Shown here: positions 52,232-63,285 of the stretch, piece by piece
Layout: each line of letters opens with the position of its first letter
How positions within the stretch are numbered: position 1 is the first letter of the stretch
Origin: Aradus depressus
Taxonomy: Eukaryota > Arthropoda > Insecta > Hemiptera > Aradidae
Length of the DNA stretch: 64,000 nucleotides
Assembly: GCA_963662175.1 (NCBI GenBank)
Contig: OY759217.1
Location: forward strand, 45,298,108-45,362,107
Direction: 5' to 3'
Made by a program: the position numbers and the translations under genes
The notes under the pieces: model-generated
The model's database searches: none
Seen by the model: the letters and a program-made list of their open reading frames with translations, nothing else
Told to the model about the DNA's origin: nothing

Positions 52232-54445
52232 GGTGAATCACCGGCCATGTACTTCCCCAGAACGAATTAATCATTTGACTTTTCGATTCCCCTCCAAAAC
52301 CAGTCGACCGTTTGCGCTAAATTCAACAGTTGCCTTACATAGGGGCTCCTAAATCCTCATACTAATTTATTTTTAATCCTCCTCCTCCCCTAAACCTATC
52401 TTCCCTTCAGACGATATCACTGAAATCTGGCAGAATGATGCCCCCTCCCCTAAACCTATCTTCCCTTCAGACGATATCACTGAAATCTGGCAGAATAATG
52501 CCCCCTCCCCTAAACCTATCTTCCCTTCAACCGATATCACTGAAATTTGGCAGGATGATGCCCCCTCCCCTAAACCTATCTTCCCTTCAGCCGATATCAC
52601 TGAAATTTGGCAGAATGATGCCCCCTCCCCTAAACCTATCTTCCCTTCAACCGATATCACTGAAATTTGGCAGGATTATGCCCCCTCCCCTAAACCTATC
52701 TTCCCTTCAGCCGATATCACTGAAATCTGGCAGGATGATGCCCCCTCCCCTAAACCTATCTTCCCTTCAGCCGATATCACTGAAATCTGGCAGGATGATG
52801 CCCCCTCCCCTAAACCTATCTTCCCTTCAGCCGATATCACTGAAATTTGGCAGAATGATGCCCCCTCCCTTAAACCTATCTTCCCTTCAGCCGATATCAC
52901 TGAAATCTGGCAGGATGATGCCCCCTCCCCTAAACCTATCTTCCCTTCAGACGATATCACTGAAATCTGGCAGGATGATGCCCCCTCCCCTAAACCTATC
53001 TTTCCTTCAGCCGATATCACTGAAATCTGGTAGGATGGATGCCCCCTCCCCTAAACCTATCTTCCCTTCAGCCGATATCACTGAAATCTGGCAGGATGAT
53101 GCCCCCTCCCCTAAACCTATCTTCCCTTCAGACGATATCACTGAAATCTGGCAGAATGATGCCCCCTCCCCTAAACCTATCTTCCCTTCAGACGATATCA
53201 CTGAAATCTGGCAGAATGATGCCCCCTCCCCTAAACCTATCTTCCCTTCAGACGATATCACTGAAATCTGGCAGAATGATGCCCCCTCCCCTAAACCTAT
53301 CTTCCCTTCAGCCAATATCACTGAAATCTGGCAGGATGATGCCCCCTCCCCTAAACCTATCTTCCCTTCAGACGGTATCACTGAAATCTGGCAGGATGAT
53401 GCCCCCTCCCCTAAACCTATCTTCCCTTCAGACGATATCACTGAAATTTGGCAGGATGATGCCCCCTTCCCTAAACCTATCTTCCCTTCAGCCGATATCA
53501 CTGAAATCTGGCAGGATGATGCCCCCTCCCCTAAACCTATCTTCCCTTCAGACGATATCACTGAAATTTGGCAGGATGATGCCCCCTCCCCTAAACCTAT
53601 CTTCCCTTCAGCCGATATCACTGAAATCTGGCAGGATGATGCCCCCTCCCCTAAACCTATCTTCCCTTCAGACGATATCACTGAAATCTGGCAGGATGAT
53701 GCCCCCTCCCCTAAACCTATCTTCCCTTCAGCCGATATCACTGAAATCTGGCAGGATGATGCCCCCTCCCTCAAACCTATCTTCCCTTCAATCGATTTCA
53801 CTGAAATTTGGCAGGGTGATGCCCCCTCCCTCAAACCTATCTTCCCTTCAGCCGATATCACTGAAATCTGGCAGGATGATGCCCCCTCCCCTAAATCTAT
53901 CTTCCCTTCAGACGATATCACTGAAATCTGGCAGGATGATGCCCCCTCCCCTAAATCTATCTTCCCTTCAGCCAATATCACTGAAATCCGGCAGGATGAT
54001 GCCCCCTCCCCTAAACCTATCTTCCCTTCAGACGATATCACTGAAATTTGGCAGGATGATGCCCCCTCCCCTAAACCTATCTTCCCTTCAGCCGATATCA
54101 CTGAAATCTGGCAGGATGATGCCCCCTCCCCTAAACCTATCTTCCCTTCAGACGATATCACTGAAATCTGGCAGGATGATGCCCCCTCCCCTAAACCTAT
54201 CTTCCCTTCAGCCGATATCACTGAAATCTGGCAGGATGATGCCCCCTCCCTCAAACCTATCTTCCCTTCAGCCGATTTCACTGAAATTTGGCAGGGTGAT
54301 GCACCTTCCGTTCCCCTCTTCCCTTTTGCCAATTCAGTCGTTGCTAGAGGGTTCTAGATTCACAAATGTACTGTCGGTACATTCATTACATCGGCAGTTA
54401 TTAGGTTATTATACATCTGATTTGATTCACCCCACCGCATTCGAC
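52232..54445 (-). repeat. Family F copy expanded by an internal tandem array
   Basis: Left flank GTCGGTGAATCACCGGCCAT + GTACTTCCCCAG ... CCAAAACCAGTCGACCGTTT is the Family F 3' end in reverse; right flank TTGCCAATTCAGTCG ... ACATTCATTACATCGGCAGT continues the same copy. The 60-bp array occupies the middle. Confidence 0.85.
52381..54300. repeat. Tandem array, 32 units of 60 bp
   Basis: Unit: GATGCCCCCTCCCCTAAACC, TATCTTCCCTTCAGMCGATA, TCACTGAAATCTGGCAGGAT, where M is A or C. Every unit is 60 bp except for a single extra base near 53036. From 53401 on, A- and C-type units mostly alternate; a variant unit (TCAAACC, GATTTC, CAGGGTGAT) occurs at 53761 and again at 54241, 480 bp later, each preceded by the same four-unit pattern. 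Since 60 is a multiple of 3 and the unit lacks stops in several frames, frames of over 400 codons appear on both strands by default. Confidence 0.97.
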
Positions 54446-54834
54446 CGATTTTTTCAAAATTAGCAGGTTCCGCCCTAAAATTTTTTTTGGATAATATCAC
54501 TACATCAGTTTTTGTGTAAAACCTCCCCCCCACCCCCGACCCCCACTACACCCCTCCTTATGATGACTATGAAATATAATGTAAATAAAAAATAAGTATA
54601 TACAGAAAACTTTCTGTAGAATATTGGAAGTCAATTTTAAATATGTTCTTCGCACCTAATTGGAAAGTTATTAAAACTTCTAATTGCTTTTCAGTTTAAC
54701 ATTTTCTCACTAATTTCAATCAAAACTTCTTCTCATTATTTTCGCACAAAGTTTTTCTTCGAAAGAAAAATAATAATCATATATAAATATATATTGTCGT
54801 ACTAAATTCTAAAGAAAGAAAAAATGTTTTAAAA
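54446..54834. other. No feature recognised
   Basis: C-rich tract near 54525-54560; otherwise AT-rich. Confidence 0.4.
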
Positions 54835-55120
54835 AAGTCGACGGTGAATCACGCCAATGTACTTCCCCAGAGTTTAATTATTAAATGAAGTTTTCGAAGT
54901 ACCTCCAGGAGGAGTTTTTGTGTCAAGCCAGTCCCCTAAACCCTCCTTCCCCATTTGGTCGATTGGCTGAAAATCAATTGAAATCGTTCTTATGAAGTTC
55001 TGGACACAAATATAATATTTCTGGTCGACATTCATTTTATCGGGAGTTATCTTGTTCACAGACACACGCATACAGCATTGTATTTTTTCATTTTTGGAAT
55101 CAGTGGATCGCACTCCAAGT
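54835..55120 (-). repeat. Family F copy, internally deleted
   Basis: GTCGACGGTGAATCACGCCA + ATGTACTTCCCCAG ... TTTGGTCGATTGGCTGAAAA ... CATTTTATCGGGAGTTATCT. Confidence 0.75.
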
Positions 55121-55185
55121 GACTTACACAAATTAATTATACAACATTAAACATTGTACAAAACGAATATATATAAAAAAAAAAT

Positions 55186-55512
55186 TATGTCGATATAGGC
55201 GAGCCTTGAGTCTTTCCCTTGAGTTATTTGTCCAGCAGCCCCGGAGGTGAACTGGAGTCTGGAGTGGTTGAGGTCCTTCAGTTGCTGGAGATGCTCCCTG
55301 ATGGGTGGCAGACCCAGCTCTTCTTGAATTTGACAGTTCCTAACGAACCAGGGTGCATTGAGGGCCACCCACGCAACTTTGTTCTGAAACTGTATTTTTG
55401 TTATAAGTGTTTTGTTAGCTGTCATCCTATTAATATGGGTCTAATAAGTGATTTGTACAGATTATCGTGTGGTGTTTTTCTGTTGATGAGAGGGTAGAGT
55501 TGGTTGAGTCTA
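55186..55512 (-). pseudogene. Jockey-like LINE fragment, decayed
   Basis: On the minus strand QLYPLINRKTPHDNLYKSLI (the conserved LYPLxNRxS/T...NLYKxxIRPI segment), stops, then NAPWFVRNCQIQEELGLPPI + REHLQQLKDLNHSRLQF. These are the post-polymerase motifs of Jockey-type LINEs. Different subfamily from 37.3/46.0 kb. Confidence 0.85.
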
Positions 55513-55654
55513 CAGGATAACCATATAAAATTTCGGTTGGTTGGTTGGTTGGTTATTTTGGGCGAACAACTACTTCGGTTATTATCGCCCTATCTTGTTA
55601 CATTCCTTGCACTAACTAAGCCAGCGAACTCTTGATGCAGATGACAGGAACAGA

Positions 55655-55815
55655 CATGACAGACATGACAAAATTTCGTTTCGATATGTTCATTCTATCA
55701 GGAGTTATCGTATTGACAGACATATACAGGAAATTTTTATTTTATTTCTGAAGAAAAACCTGAAATTCCGGCATAAACTGAAAATCGATTTACTGACCGA
55801 TTACATATCTTTGTT
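55655..55815 (-). repeat. Family F 5' end, partial
   Basis: AAATTTCGTTTCGATATGTT + CATTCTATCAGGAGTTATCG ... CTGACCGATTACATATC. Confidence 0.68.
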
Positions 55816-56129
55816 GCTGGGAATATTTTAAAGAAAATATTATTTCTTTTCTTTACTTCTTTACACGGGGTAGATATGGGGTGGATATGAGGTAGATACG
55901 GTGTGATATGATCCAGAGGTAAAACGAATTTCAGCAATATTATTTTCCAAGGTAGCTCGTGCTCTAAATTAAAAAAAAAATGAATATAGGAGATGAGGGA
56001 GTGGCGGCCACTGAGGCGGAATTCCGGAGCGAGCGAACTGACAGCGGTTTGGGAACCTATAATATGTATCGCTCCACTCCTACGACGTATCGTATATACA
56101 GTCAATATTGATAATACATTGTATAATAA
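55816..56129. other. No feature recognised
   Basis: A GGGGTAGATATGGGGTGGAT-type near-repeat at 55867-55900; nothing else. Confidence 0.35.
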
Positions 56130-56580
56130 GTCGTCGGTGAATCACCGATACTTCCCCAGAACGAATTAATCTATGAACTATTCGCTCCTCCTCCAAAACC
56201 AGTCGACAGTTTGCGCCAATATTCTACAGTTGACGTACATAGGGGCTCCTAAGAACTCATGCTATTGTTTGTGTCGATAAAATTCATTACATCGGCAGTT
56301 ATTAGTGATTTTGAGATGAACCCTCCCTTTCCCTTCAGCCGTTATCGCTCAAATTTGACAGGTCAAGTCCTCATTGGGTTTTGATTTTAAATATGAAATT
56401 TTATATCGATATATTCATTATATCGGCAGTAATCGGGGTTTTTGATTTGTGTCCCTCTTTTGATCCCCACATCCCTTCTGCCGATTCCGCTGAAAATCGA
56501 TAGATGTTGTCCTTATGCGGTTTTCGTGTCGATACATTAATTATATCGGCAGTTATTAGAGTTTTTTGTTTAAGCCTCCC
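56130..56580 (-). repeat. Family F copy with three clear internal modules
   Basis: GTCGTCGGTGAATCACCGAT, then ACATCGGCAGTTATTAGTG (56290), TATCGGCAGTAATCGGGG (56421) and TATCGGCAGTTATTAGAG (56543): modules spaced about 122-131 bp. CCCTTTCCCTTCAGCCGTTA + TCGCTCAAATTTGACAGG at 56327 is again the single-copy precursor of the 60-bp array unit. Confidence 0.8.
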
Positions 56581-56604
56581 AGTTCAAAAATAAGGTTGTC
56601 AGTC

Positions 56605-56706
56605 TAGGAGTTTACAATTCCCCGTTTTAGGTAGAGTAAGGGTCATTAAGAGTACCTGACGTCACTAGCTTCGGGACAGCAATGTTACATCCCATCCAAA
56701 GGAGCG
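56605..56706 (-). mobile_element. SINE-A copy 25, strongly diverged fragment
   Basis: AGAGTACCTGACGTCACTAG and ACATCCCATCCAAAGGAGCG follow SINE-A order; the rest is poor. Confidence 0.5.
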
Positions 56707-57308
56707 CATCAATACTCAAAATATCGATCTTTCACTAAATATAAGAATATTATTGATTAATCACGTATTGATACCCAACCTTACTACTTTTGAACATAAG
56801 TGTACATATGTATTTGGATCCAGGTTACATGAGGATTATCCAAGCTGGGAGAGAGTGGATATATTTGTGCTTATCTGCCTATACCTGGATGGGTCTCCGT
56901 AAATCTCCCAACTTTCCAACCGTCTCCTTCTCCTGTCCCACTCCTCTCTGCTCTAATATATATCCTCTGCCCAGGACTCTTTCTCAATATTTGCCTAATC
57001 CCTTCCCCCCCCCCCCCCCCCCAATGCCTTCTTTTGCCCAACTTCTCAAAAGAAGACTTGATACATTTCTCCTGAAACAAATTTATATCTTTTCTTCATA
57101 CACACTCCTACTTAAGTCAAAGAAAACTTCTGTTAGCCTCAGATCTCCTTAAACTCAACTGTTTGTCATTCGTTTCAAAAGTTTTGAAAAGTACTCAGAA
57201 TTTCCTGAATAATTTCTTATTTTCAAACGGATTTTATATTTTCGGTACTCCTCATAATATCAGAAATAATGGTATATAATCTAAGAGCCAGTAAATATAT
57301 TACTGTTG
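56707..57308. other. No gene recognised; run of 18 C at 57005
   Basis: A 120-codon frame from 56790 crosses the C-run and has no domain; regarded as chance. Confidence 0.4.
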
Positions 57309-57601
57309 TCATACCTTTCGGTGGAAAAAGTCGACACTGGCTGCTGGTCGAGTACCATGGGCGAGCGCTATCGATGTGAAGACATCGTCTTGAAGTCTCT
57401 GCTTAGTCCCTGTTTGTTGTCTTATAAGGGTCCGTTTCCTGAAAATGACCCTAATGATAAGGACCCTTATATGACAACAAACACGGACTAACCTCAGTAC
57501 AACATTAACAGTGGCTTCAAGATGATGTCATCACATCGAAAGCGCTCGCCTACAGTACTCGACCAGCAGCCAGTGACAACGGTTTCCACCGAAAGGTATG
57601 A
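57309..57601. mobile_element. Foldback element with about 100-bp inverted arms
   Basis: Left TCATACCTTTCGGTGGAAA, CACTGGCTGCTGGTCGAGTA, GGCGAGCGCT and CGATGTGA pair with right TACTCGACCAGCAGCCAGTG, AGCGCTCGCC and TTTCCACCGAAAGGTATGA. A second inner pair, GTCTTATAAGGGTCC and GGACCCTTATATGAC, sits in the centre. Higher GC than its surroundings. No target duplication was found. Confidence 0.85.
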
Positions 57602-57728
57602 CGTCGATGTTGAGTTGTCAACGTTATTTATTGACAGACGCAGGCGTCAGGACTTGGAATCCTCATACGAGAAGATACTAACAAGTTACCCGACGATACA
57701 AACTCTTATTACAACTTAACAACGTAAG

Positions 57729-57974
57729 GCATCTCAGTGCTGGCTTACTGAGCTTACTCCTTACTTAAGCACGCCGTCCTTTGCATGAGACGTTAAGCGA
57801 TGGTCCCGAGCCGATACGTTATCAGGTATTCGTTAAAAACCCCCACCCTAGGTGAATAAAAATTTAGGGTAGGTAAAATTTAGGATTCCCATATTAGAGT
57901 CGGGTTCATATCCACCAGAGTGACGAAAGAGCGCTCTGCTAGGCGATAAGGTCTTGTAGTTAAAGCCCGGGCAC
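57729..57974 (+). mobile_element. SINE-A copy 26, B-box deleted
   Basis: ATCTCAGTGCTGGCTTACTG, then directly TACTTAAGCACGCCGTCC, and the body to AGTTAAAGCCCGGGCAC. The region with the B-box is gone. Its 3' end abuts a LINE fragment. Confidence 0.85.
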
Positions 57975-58160
57975 AACTGAACTCCAGGGCTCAACTAAAC
58001 CTTCGAATTCTTATAGAATCCTATGCATCTAATGCTATCCTTCACAATGACCTCCAGATTCCCTTTGTAAGGGATATAATCAAAACGATAAGGTACGGGT
58101 GTTTAGCATGCGCAATTTTAAAAATCAGCAATAGGATTCTATGCAAGAAATAATCTTAAT
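57975..58160 (+). pseudogene. Jockey-like LINE C-terminal fragment
   Basis: Frame from about 57989: RILIESYASNAILHNDLQIP + FVRDIIKTIRYGC, the SN.TLHNDLxIPFV motif of Jockey LINEs, then ILKISNRILCKK and a stop. No tail or duplication seen. Confidence 0.82.
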
Positions 58161-58317
58161 TTGACTGGAATACGCAGAATTGACATGCCCATATGTTGTA
58201 GTGGTGTGTGAAAGTGGAGTTCTCACGGTACTCAGGAAGTGGATGGTAATGGGAGCTTGGGATCTGTAGAGCCGATAAACACAACACCGGACAGTAACCC
58301 ACCACCAGTCTGCGTAT
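58161..58317. other. No feature recognised
   Basis: Short spacer. Confidence 0.4.
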
Positions 58318-58800
58318 TTACTTTCCCCAGCTATACGAGTAGGTATAGAGAAAGTTATTAATCGGTCAAAAATTCAAAGTAGAGTTTTCAGCGGAATATT
58401 ATGTTTTCCGACACCCGAATTCCGAAAAAGACAATGAAGTTCCCCAGAACGAACGAATTAACTTTTCTCTCCTCCTCCAAAACCAGTCGACCGAATTACA
58501 AAGGGGCTCCTAAATCCTCACTAAATTTTGTGTCGATAAATTCATTACATTGGCAGATATTAAAGTTTTTATGTTAAACCTTCCCCTTAATCCTTCGTTC
58601 TTTCCTTTGGTCGATTTGGCTGAAAAACAACAGAAGTCGTCACTGGAGGGTTCCGGATTCACATATAAAATTTCGTGTCATTACATTCATTCTATTTTTC
58701 TTTAAATTAGCAATCTAGAGGTCGGAAAACATGAAATTCCGCATCGAATTTTCCACCGATGACATAACTTCTCTATACTTCGGATAGCCGGGGATGTAAA
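58318..58800. repeat. Two Family F parts joined in opposite orientation
   Basis: 58318-58435 (TTACTTTCCCCAGCTATACG + AGTAGGTATAGAGAAAGTTA) is forward; 58436-58800 (GAAGTTCCCCAGAACGAACG ... GATGACATAACTTCTCTATA) is a reversed copy with both ends and few modules. Confidence 0.72.
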
Positions 58801-59102
58801 CATTTAGATGAACGCTAAAGCTATGTCATCCCGTCTTCAATAGAGAAAACAATTAATCTTCAAAATCGTATCAATATATACGAGTTTTAGAGACCTAATT
58901 TATTTTCATTTGATGTAGGTATTTCAATAATTACCAAATATTGGCCCTTTTGGTCTCTTTCTATTAATTTATTTTTTCTTCATTTAGATATACGATATTT
59001 CGTCCACCATGAACATTTTCAAGTACAACAACTGAAAAACATTACATAGCTCTGAACGTATATAATTAACAATGTTAGTTTAATATAATACCTAAAAATT
59101 CA
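58801..59102. other. No feature recognised
   Basis: AT-rich. Confidence 0.4.
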
Positions 59103-59220
59103 TTGTCTCTCTTACTTACATTATAATATTCCCCATTTTGTTATGCTATGAACCATTATTGTTGTCTCTCTTACTTACATTATAATATTCCCCATTTTGT
59201 TATGCTATGAACCATTATTT
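59103..59220. repeat. Exact tandem duplication, 2 x 59 bp
   Basis: TTGTCTCTCTTACTTACATT ... TGCTATGAACCATTATT occurs at 59103 and again at 59162, differing only in the last base. Confidence 0.95.
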
Positions 59221-59300
59221 TTTTATATATAACATAGCGTGTCAACATTTTTAACATATATTTATACATCTTCATTGTGCATCTGGAAATACAAGCACTT

Positions 59301-59507
59301 AAATAAATAAAACAAACTTATTTTTGAAATATTGTCTATTCCACTAGAGATATATATACATATATAACTACCGGTTTCGGCTTTATACCATCGTCAGGTC
59401 TAGTTATGAACTCAGTTCCGAAACCAGCCGAAACCGGTAGTTATATATGTATATATATCTTTAGTGGAATAGACAATATTTCAAAAATAAGTTTGTTTTA
59501 TTTATTT
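59301..59507. repeat. Large inverted repeat (82-bp arms, about 43-bp spacer) with hammerhead-like core
   Basis: Left arm AAATAAATAAAACAAACTTA ... AACTACCGGTTTCGGCT; right arm AGCCGAAACCGGTAGTTATA ... TAAGTTTGTTTTATTTATTT. One mismatch was noticed (CTCTAG against CTTTAG). In the left arm and spacer, minus strand 59368-59398: CTGACGATGGTATAAAGCCG + AAACCGGTAGT, a hammerhead-like core with one change in CTGATGA. The right arm continues into the repeat seen at window positions 78-178. Confidence 0.88.
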
Positions 59508-59551
59508 ATTAAAAGTTTCCACAATATGTCCGCGTTTCTCAACTTAGAAGT

Positions 59552-60199
59552 TATTTTTAGTATTTATTAATCTTCTAAAAATATCTCACTGTATATGTTT
59601 AATTAATTATAATTATTGAAATTATTAGAATTTAATTGTAACAATACCTTTTTTTATAGTGATTTTTGATTGCATAGTGTATGTTTTTATCTATAGTTTC
59701 TATTTCGATAGACACATTGGAGGTTAAATAGGTTATCGATTTATTTTAAAACAATTTTTTTCTATATCATCAATTAATTGGATTTTTATATTTTGATATT
59801 TCATTTTTATATCATTTATTATATCAAGGCTCAAATATTATGATTCACAATTAATATCTGAAATTAATATTAGTATACCGAAGCAGAAGATTATGATTAT
59901 TTGGATTTAAATTTTAAAGGTCAAAGATATACATCTATATTGATAAGATACATTCTTGTTCGTAAATAAAATTTATTATGTACTTAGGCGAAGGTATAAT
60001 TTGATTTTTAAACAAGTCGTAATTATATTTTGTTGTTCTATACTTGAACGCTAAGTGATAGATGTTCTTAATTTCTTCTTTATTTGTAAATTATGACAAC
60101 TACACTCTGACAGTCATAAGACCAAGAGGTCCTTTGGTATAAGATTTTTGATTTTCGAATTATTTTTATAAATAAATAAATACTTAATAATAATAACAT
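59552..60199. other. Very AT-rich, no feature
   Basis: Nothing supported. Confidence 0.4.
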
Positions 60200-60640
60200 T
60201 AAATTACGTTGAAAACTCCACATCGAGTTTTTATCCGATTACATAACTTCCCCTATACTTTCTATAGTTATGGAAGTAATAATCCTGTGTTTAGTGTATC
60301 TATGAACATGATAACACCCGACAGATTGAATGTATCGACACGAAGTTCTATATTTATATTCAAATCAAAACCCATACGTACGACGTCTATTGATTTTCCG
60401 TGGACTTGGCCGAACGGAAGGGAGAGGTCAGAAGGGTTGCTCAACTGAGAAACCCTTATTAATATCTGCCGATATAATTAATGTATTGACACACAATTTA
60501 GTTTGAGGTTTCAGAAGCTCCTATGTAAGTCACATATTGATTTTTAGACCAAAGTTGTTTAGTTTTTGAGGGAGAGCGAAAACTTAATTGATTAATTCAT
60601 TAATAGAAAATTCAATGATTCACCGATAATTTTTTAAAAA
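60200..60640 (+). repeat. Family F copy
   Basis: CATGATAACACCCGACAGAT, TTTCCGTGGACTTGGCC, ATATCTGCCGATATAATTAA, then GGAGAGCGAAAACTTAATTG; the 3' end is modified. A reversed head fragment (CATAACTTCCCCTATACTTT) precedes it. Confidence 0.72.
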
Positions 60641-60879
60641 TTCATTATAAGCATTTCATTGAAATTTCAAGCGCATGAAACTGTAGAATCTGTGTTACTG
60701 AAACAGAAGGAAATTGAAGATAATCATCTTTATTCTTCAATTTCTATTTGAGTCTTAGAGAGGAATGGTTAAAGCAATGAGGACTGTTCTTAGACGTGCT
60801 TTAAATGCCAAGCAGAACTAGACATAGAATCCCTCAACAACATAATGTGAAGCACTTAAAGCAACAGAGAATAAAAAAA

Positions 60880-61220
60880 ATGTGTCGAAGAATCACCGAC
60901 TATGTGCTTCCCCAACACGAATTGATCAATTACGTTTTCGCTCTCCCTCCAAACTCTATTTACATGGTGGCTTCTGATGGATTTTTGAGTCCCTCCTTTG
61001 AACCTCCAAATCCCTTCGACCGATACTGTCAAAAATCGTTGTGTCGCCCTTTATGAATATGAAATTTCTATCAATACATTATAACGGCAGTAAGTTTTTT
61101 GTCCCTTGTCACCACTCTTCTTTGATCGATTTGGCTGAAAATCACTAGGTGGTTCTGGATACACATACAGCATTTCGTATAGATACATTCATTCTATCGG
61201 GAGTTATTGTGTTCACAGAC
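60880..61220 (-). repeat. Family F copy
   Basis: GTCGAAGAATCACCGACTAT + GTGCTTCCCCAACACG ... TTGATCGATTTGGCTGAAAA ... ATTCTATCGGGAGTTATTGT. Confidence 0.75.
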
Positions 61221-61728
61221 GAAGTAACTTCAAAACATAAAGAAAAGTGCTTTTAGACACAAAACGACTGAAACAGATTAAATAAAGAGATTAGATTGAA
61301 AACTCAATAAGAAATTGATTATAAAATAAAAAATAAGTAAGTTGGAATATTAAGGTTACCAAATGGAACTATCCCGGGCCATTCTAGGTCAACATGAACC
61401 AAAATTACCACATGAATACTGATAAACGTAATTGATCAGGTTCATATCATATAAGCATAGGACATTTTATTATGTTCATGAGACCTTTTTTTAATGGGTC
61501 AGTGGTAGAGAATAGACAGGATCAATATGAGGGCAAATGAGGGATCTTAGCAGATGAGATGCAGCCCAGGTCACCGGGTCAAACCCACATAGTCGGTGAT
61601 GCACTGACGACATGTTTTATTAAACATATTAAAGAAAAAACGACCTGATTTTGACAAAAACAACTTTAGGTACATATTATGGGGGAAGTTATTATGTATA
61701 ATTTTCTCATTTTTGAAACCAAAGATCA
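61221..61728. other. No feature recognised
   Basis: Nothing supported. Confidence 0.4.
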
Positions 61729-62252
61729 TCATATATATAAAGCTGAAAATGTCTGTGCGTTGTACCGCTATAACTCACGAACGGCTTGATGGATTTGATT
61801 AATTTTTTTTAAAATTTGTTCGTCATCGTCTGTGGAAGGTTATAGGCGTATTAGTACCTGAATATCTGGTCCATCCCAGCATCCACCCACGCAATCTTTG
61901 TAACTCAAAAACCACTGCAATGATTAATGAGGAATCTTTTTGAATAGATAAATTTTATCTCCCGGAAGGTTAAGGTCTATTTTTTAATCAACTCCGGGTC
62001 CATCCCAGCATCCACTCACGCAATCTTTGTAACTCGAAAACCATTGCAACGATTAATGAGAAATCTTTCTGAATAAATTAGTTTTAGCTCCAAAGCTAGC
62101 GTTACTACAGTTGAAGGACTATAAGCCTTATTCCGTATGAATAATTGAAAATTATAACATCATGAATGTACTGTCGAGGAACTGAATAGCCTTATAGGAG
62201 ATATTGGAAGAAAAGTCAAAATTCCCCGGGCAACGCCGGGTATTACTGCTAG
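61729..62252 (+). mobile_element. Non-autonomous Helitron, copy 3
   Basis: TCATATATATAAAGCTGA start after A, CCCGGGCAACGCCGGG hairpin, terminal CTAG before T. 524 bp and very similar to copy 1 (3.7 kb), including the internal duplication. Confidence 0.9.
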
Positions 62253-62656
62253 TATTTTAAAAAATTGTAAAAAATTCATAAAATCTATCATGAAAGAAAC
62301 TTAAAAATATTTTTAGAAATCATATTACTTTTCTTTTGTAGCAGTGATGCGGATATCAAGACTTAATCTGAAATACTAACCCCACAAAAAAAAATATATA
62401 TTTTTTCCAGGATATTAATATTAGACAGATGTGACGTGTGTATCGTTTTTAATATATTCGAGCAGTCTTCCAGACCATGGTGAAATATGATATATCGTCC
62501 AATGTAATGCCCATGAAAAGATAAAAACCAGGCATTTGTGAAGCTAGCCTGTCATAGAGCTTCATACCAAGACTGAAAAAAATATAAATAATAATAAATA
62601 TATTCCCTTGAATAAATAGTAAATATATAAATAAATAACAGTAACTCATTGGTTAT
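62253..62656. other. No feature recognised
   Basis: AT-rich spacer. Confidence 0.4.
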
Positions 62657-62830
62657 GAGGGCGCTGGTGGGTTAGAGGTAGCGTGCTATCCTTAGGTTTT
62701 TATCTGGGAAGTCCATGAGGATGCCGTCCATCGAATGGGATCTACAAGCTTCAGGTGCCCTAGGTAAATAAATATAGGTAGACAAAATTTAGGACTCACA
62801 TAGTAGAGTCGATCTCATGTCCACCAGACT
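62657..62830 (+). mobile_element. SINE-A copy 27, diverged
   Basis: GAGGGCGCTGGTGGGTTAGA ... TTAGGACTCACATAGTAGAG; B-box missing, 3' third missing. Confidence 0.75.
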
Positions 62831-62935
62831 AGTTGCCGCATTTGATGCAAAATCCTTTCCATTTCCAATTATATATTAAAATATGATTAAAATATATTTT
62901 ATATTTATTGCTTAATGTACATCTACCTAATTTTT

Positions 62936-63285
62936 GAGGGCGCCGGTAGTGGTATGCGTGCTTGAATTCTGAGCTCAAGAACGTGGGTTCGTAACCCGAC
63001 CGAGGCCCTTAGTTTATTTTATCTGGGAGGTAAAATAAACTTAAGCAGGCCGTCCTTCGGATGGGACGTTATATATCCGTATGCGATGGTCCCGAGCCTG
63101 TACGATGTCAGGTATTCGTTGAAGACCCCTAACCTAGGTGAATACAAAATTTAGGGTAGGCAAAATTTAGGACTCCCACAGTAGAGTCGGGCTCATGTCC
63201 ACCAGAGTGACGAAAGAGCGCTCTGGTAGTAGGCGATATGACCTCGTAGTTAAAGCCCGGGCATGAGTCATAAAACCTAACCTAA
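62936..63285 (+). mobile_element. SINE-A copy 28, nearly full length, CCTAA tail
   Basis: GAGGGCGCCGGTAGTGGTAT (a small deletion in the A-box: GCTCA lost), B-box GGTTCGTAACCCGACC, an 11-bp insert (ATATATCCGTA) before TGCGATGGTCC, tail CATAAAACCTAACCTAA. A clear target duplication was not found; CCTAAT occurs on both sides but overlaps the tail. Confidence 0.92.

Noticed and set aside
52435..54463. Open frames of 640, 474 and 441 codons on both strands
   Set aside because: All are translations of the 60-bp tandem array; the repeat length is a multiple of 3 and the unit has no stops in these frames. The proteins are 20-residue repeats with no start context or conserved flanks, and the array lies inside a transposable element copy.
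56790..57152. 120-codon open frame over a poly-C run
   Set aside because: The proline run comes from 18 C; no domain and an uncertain homopolymer length.
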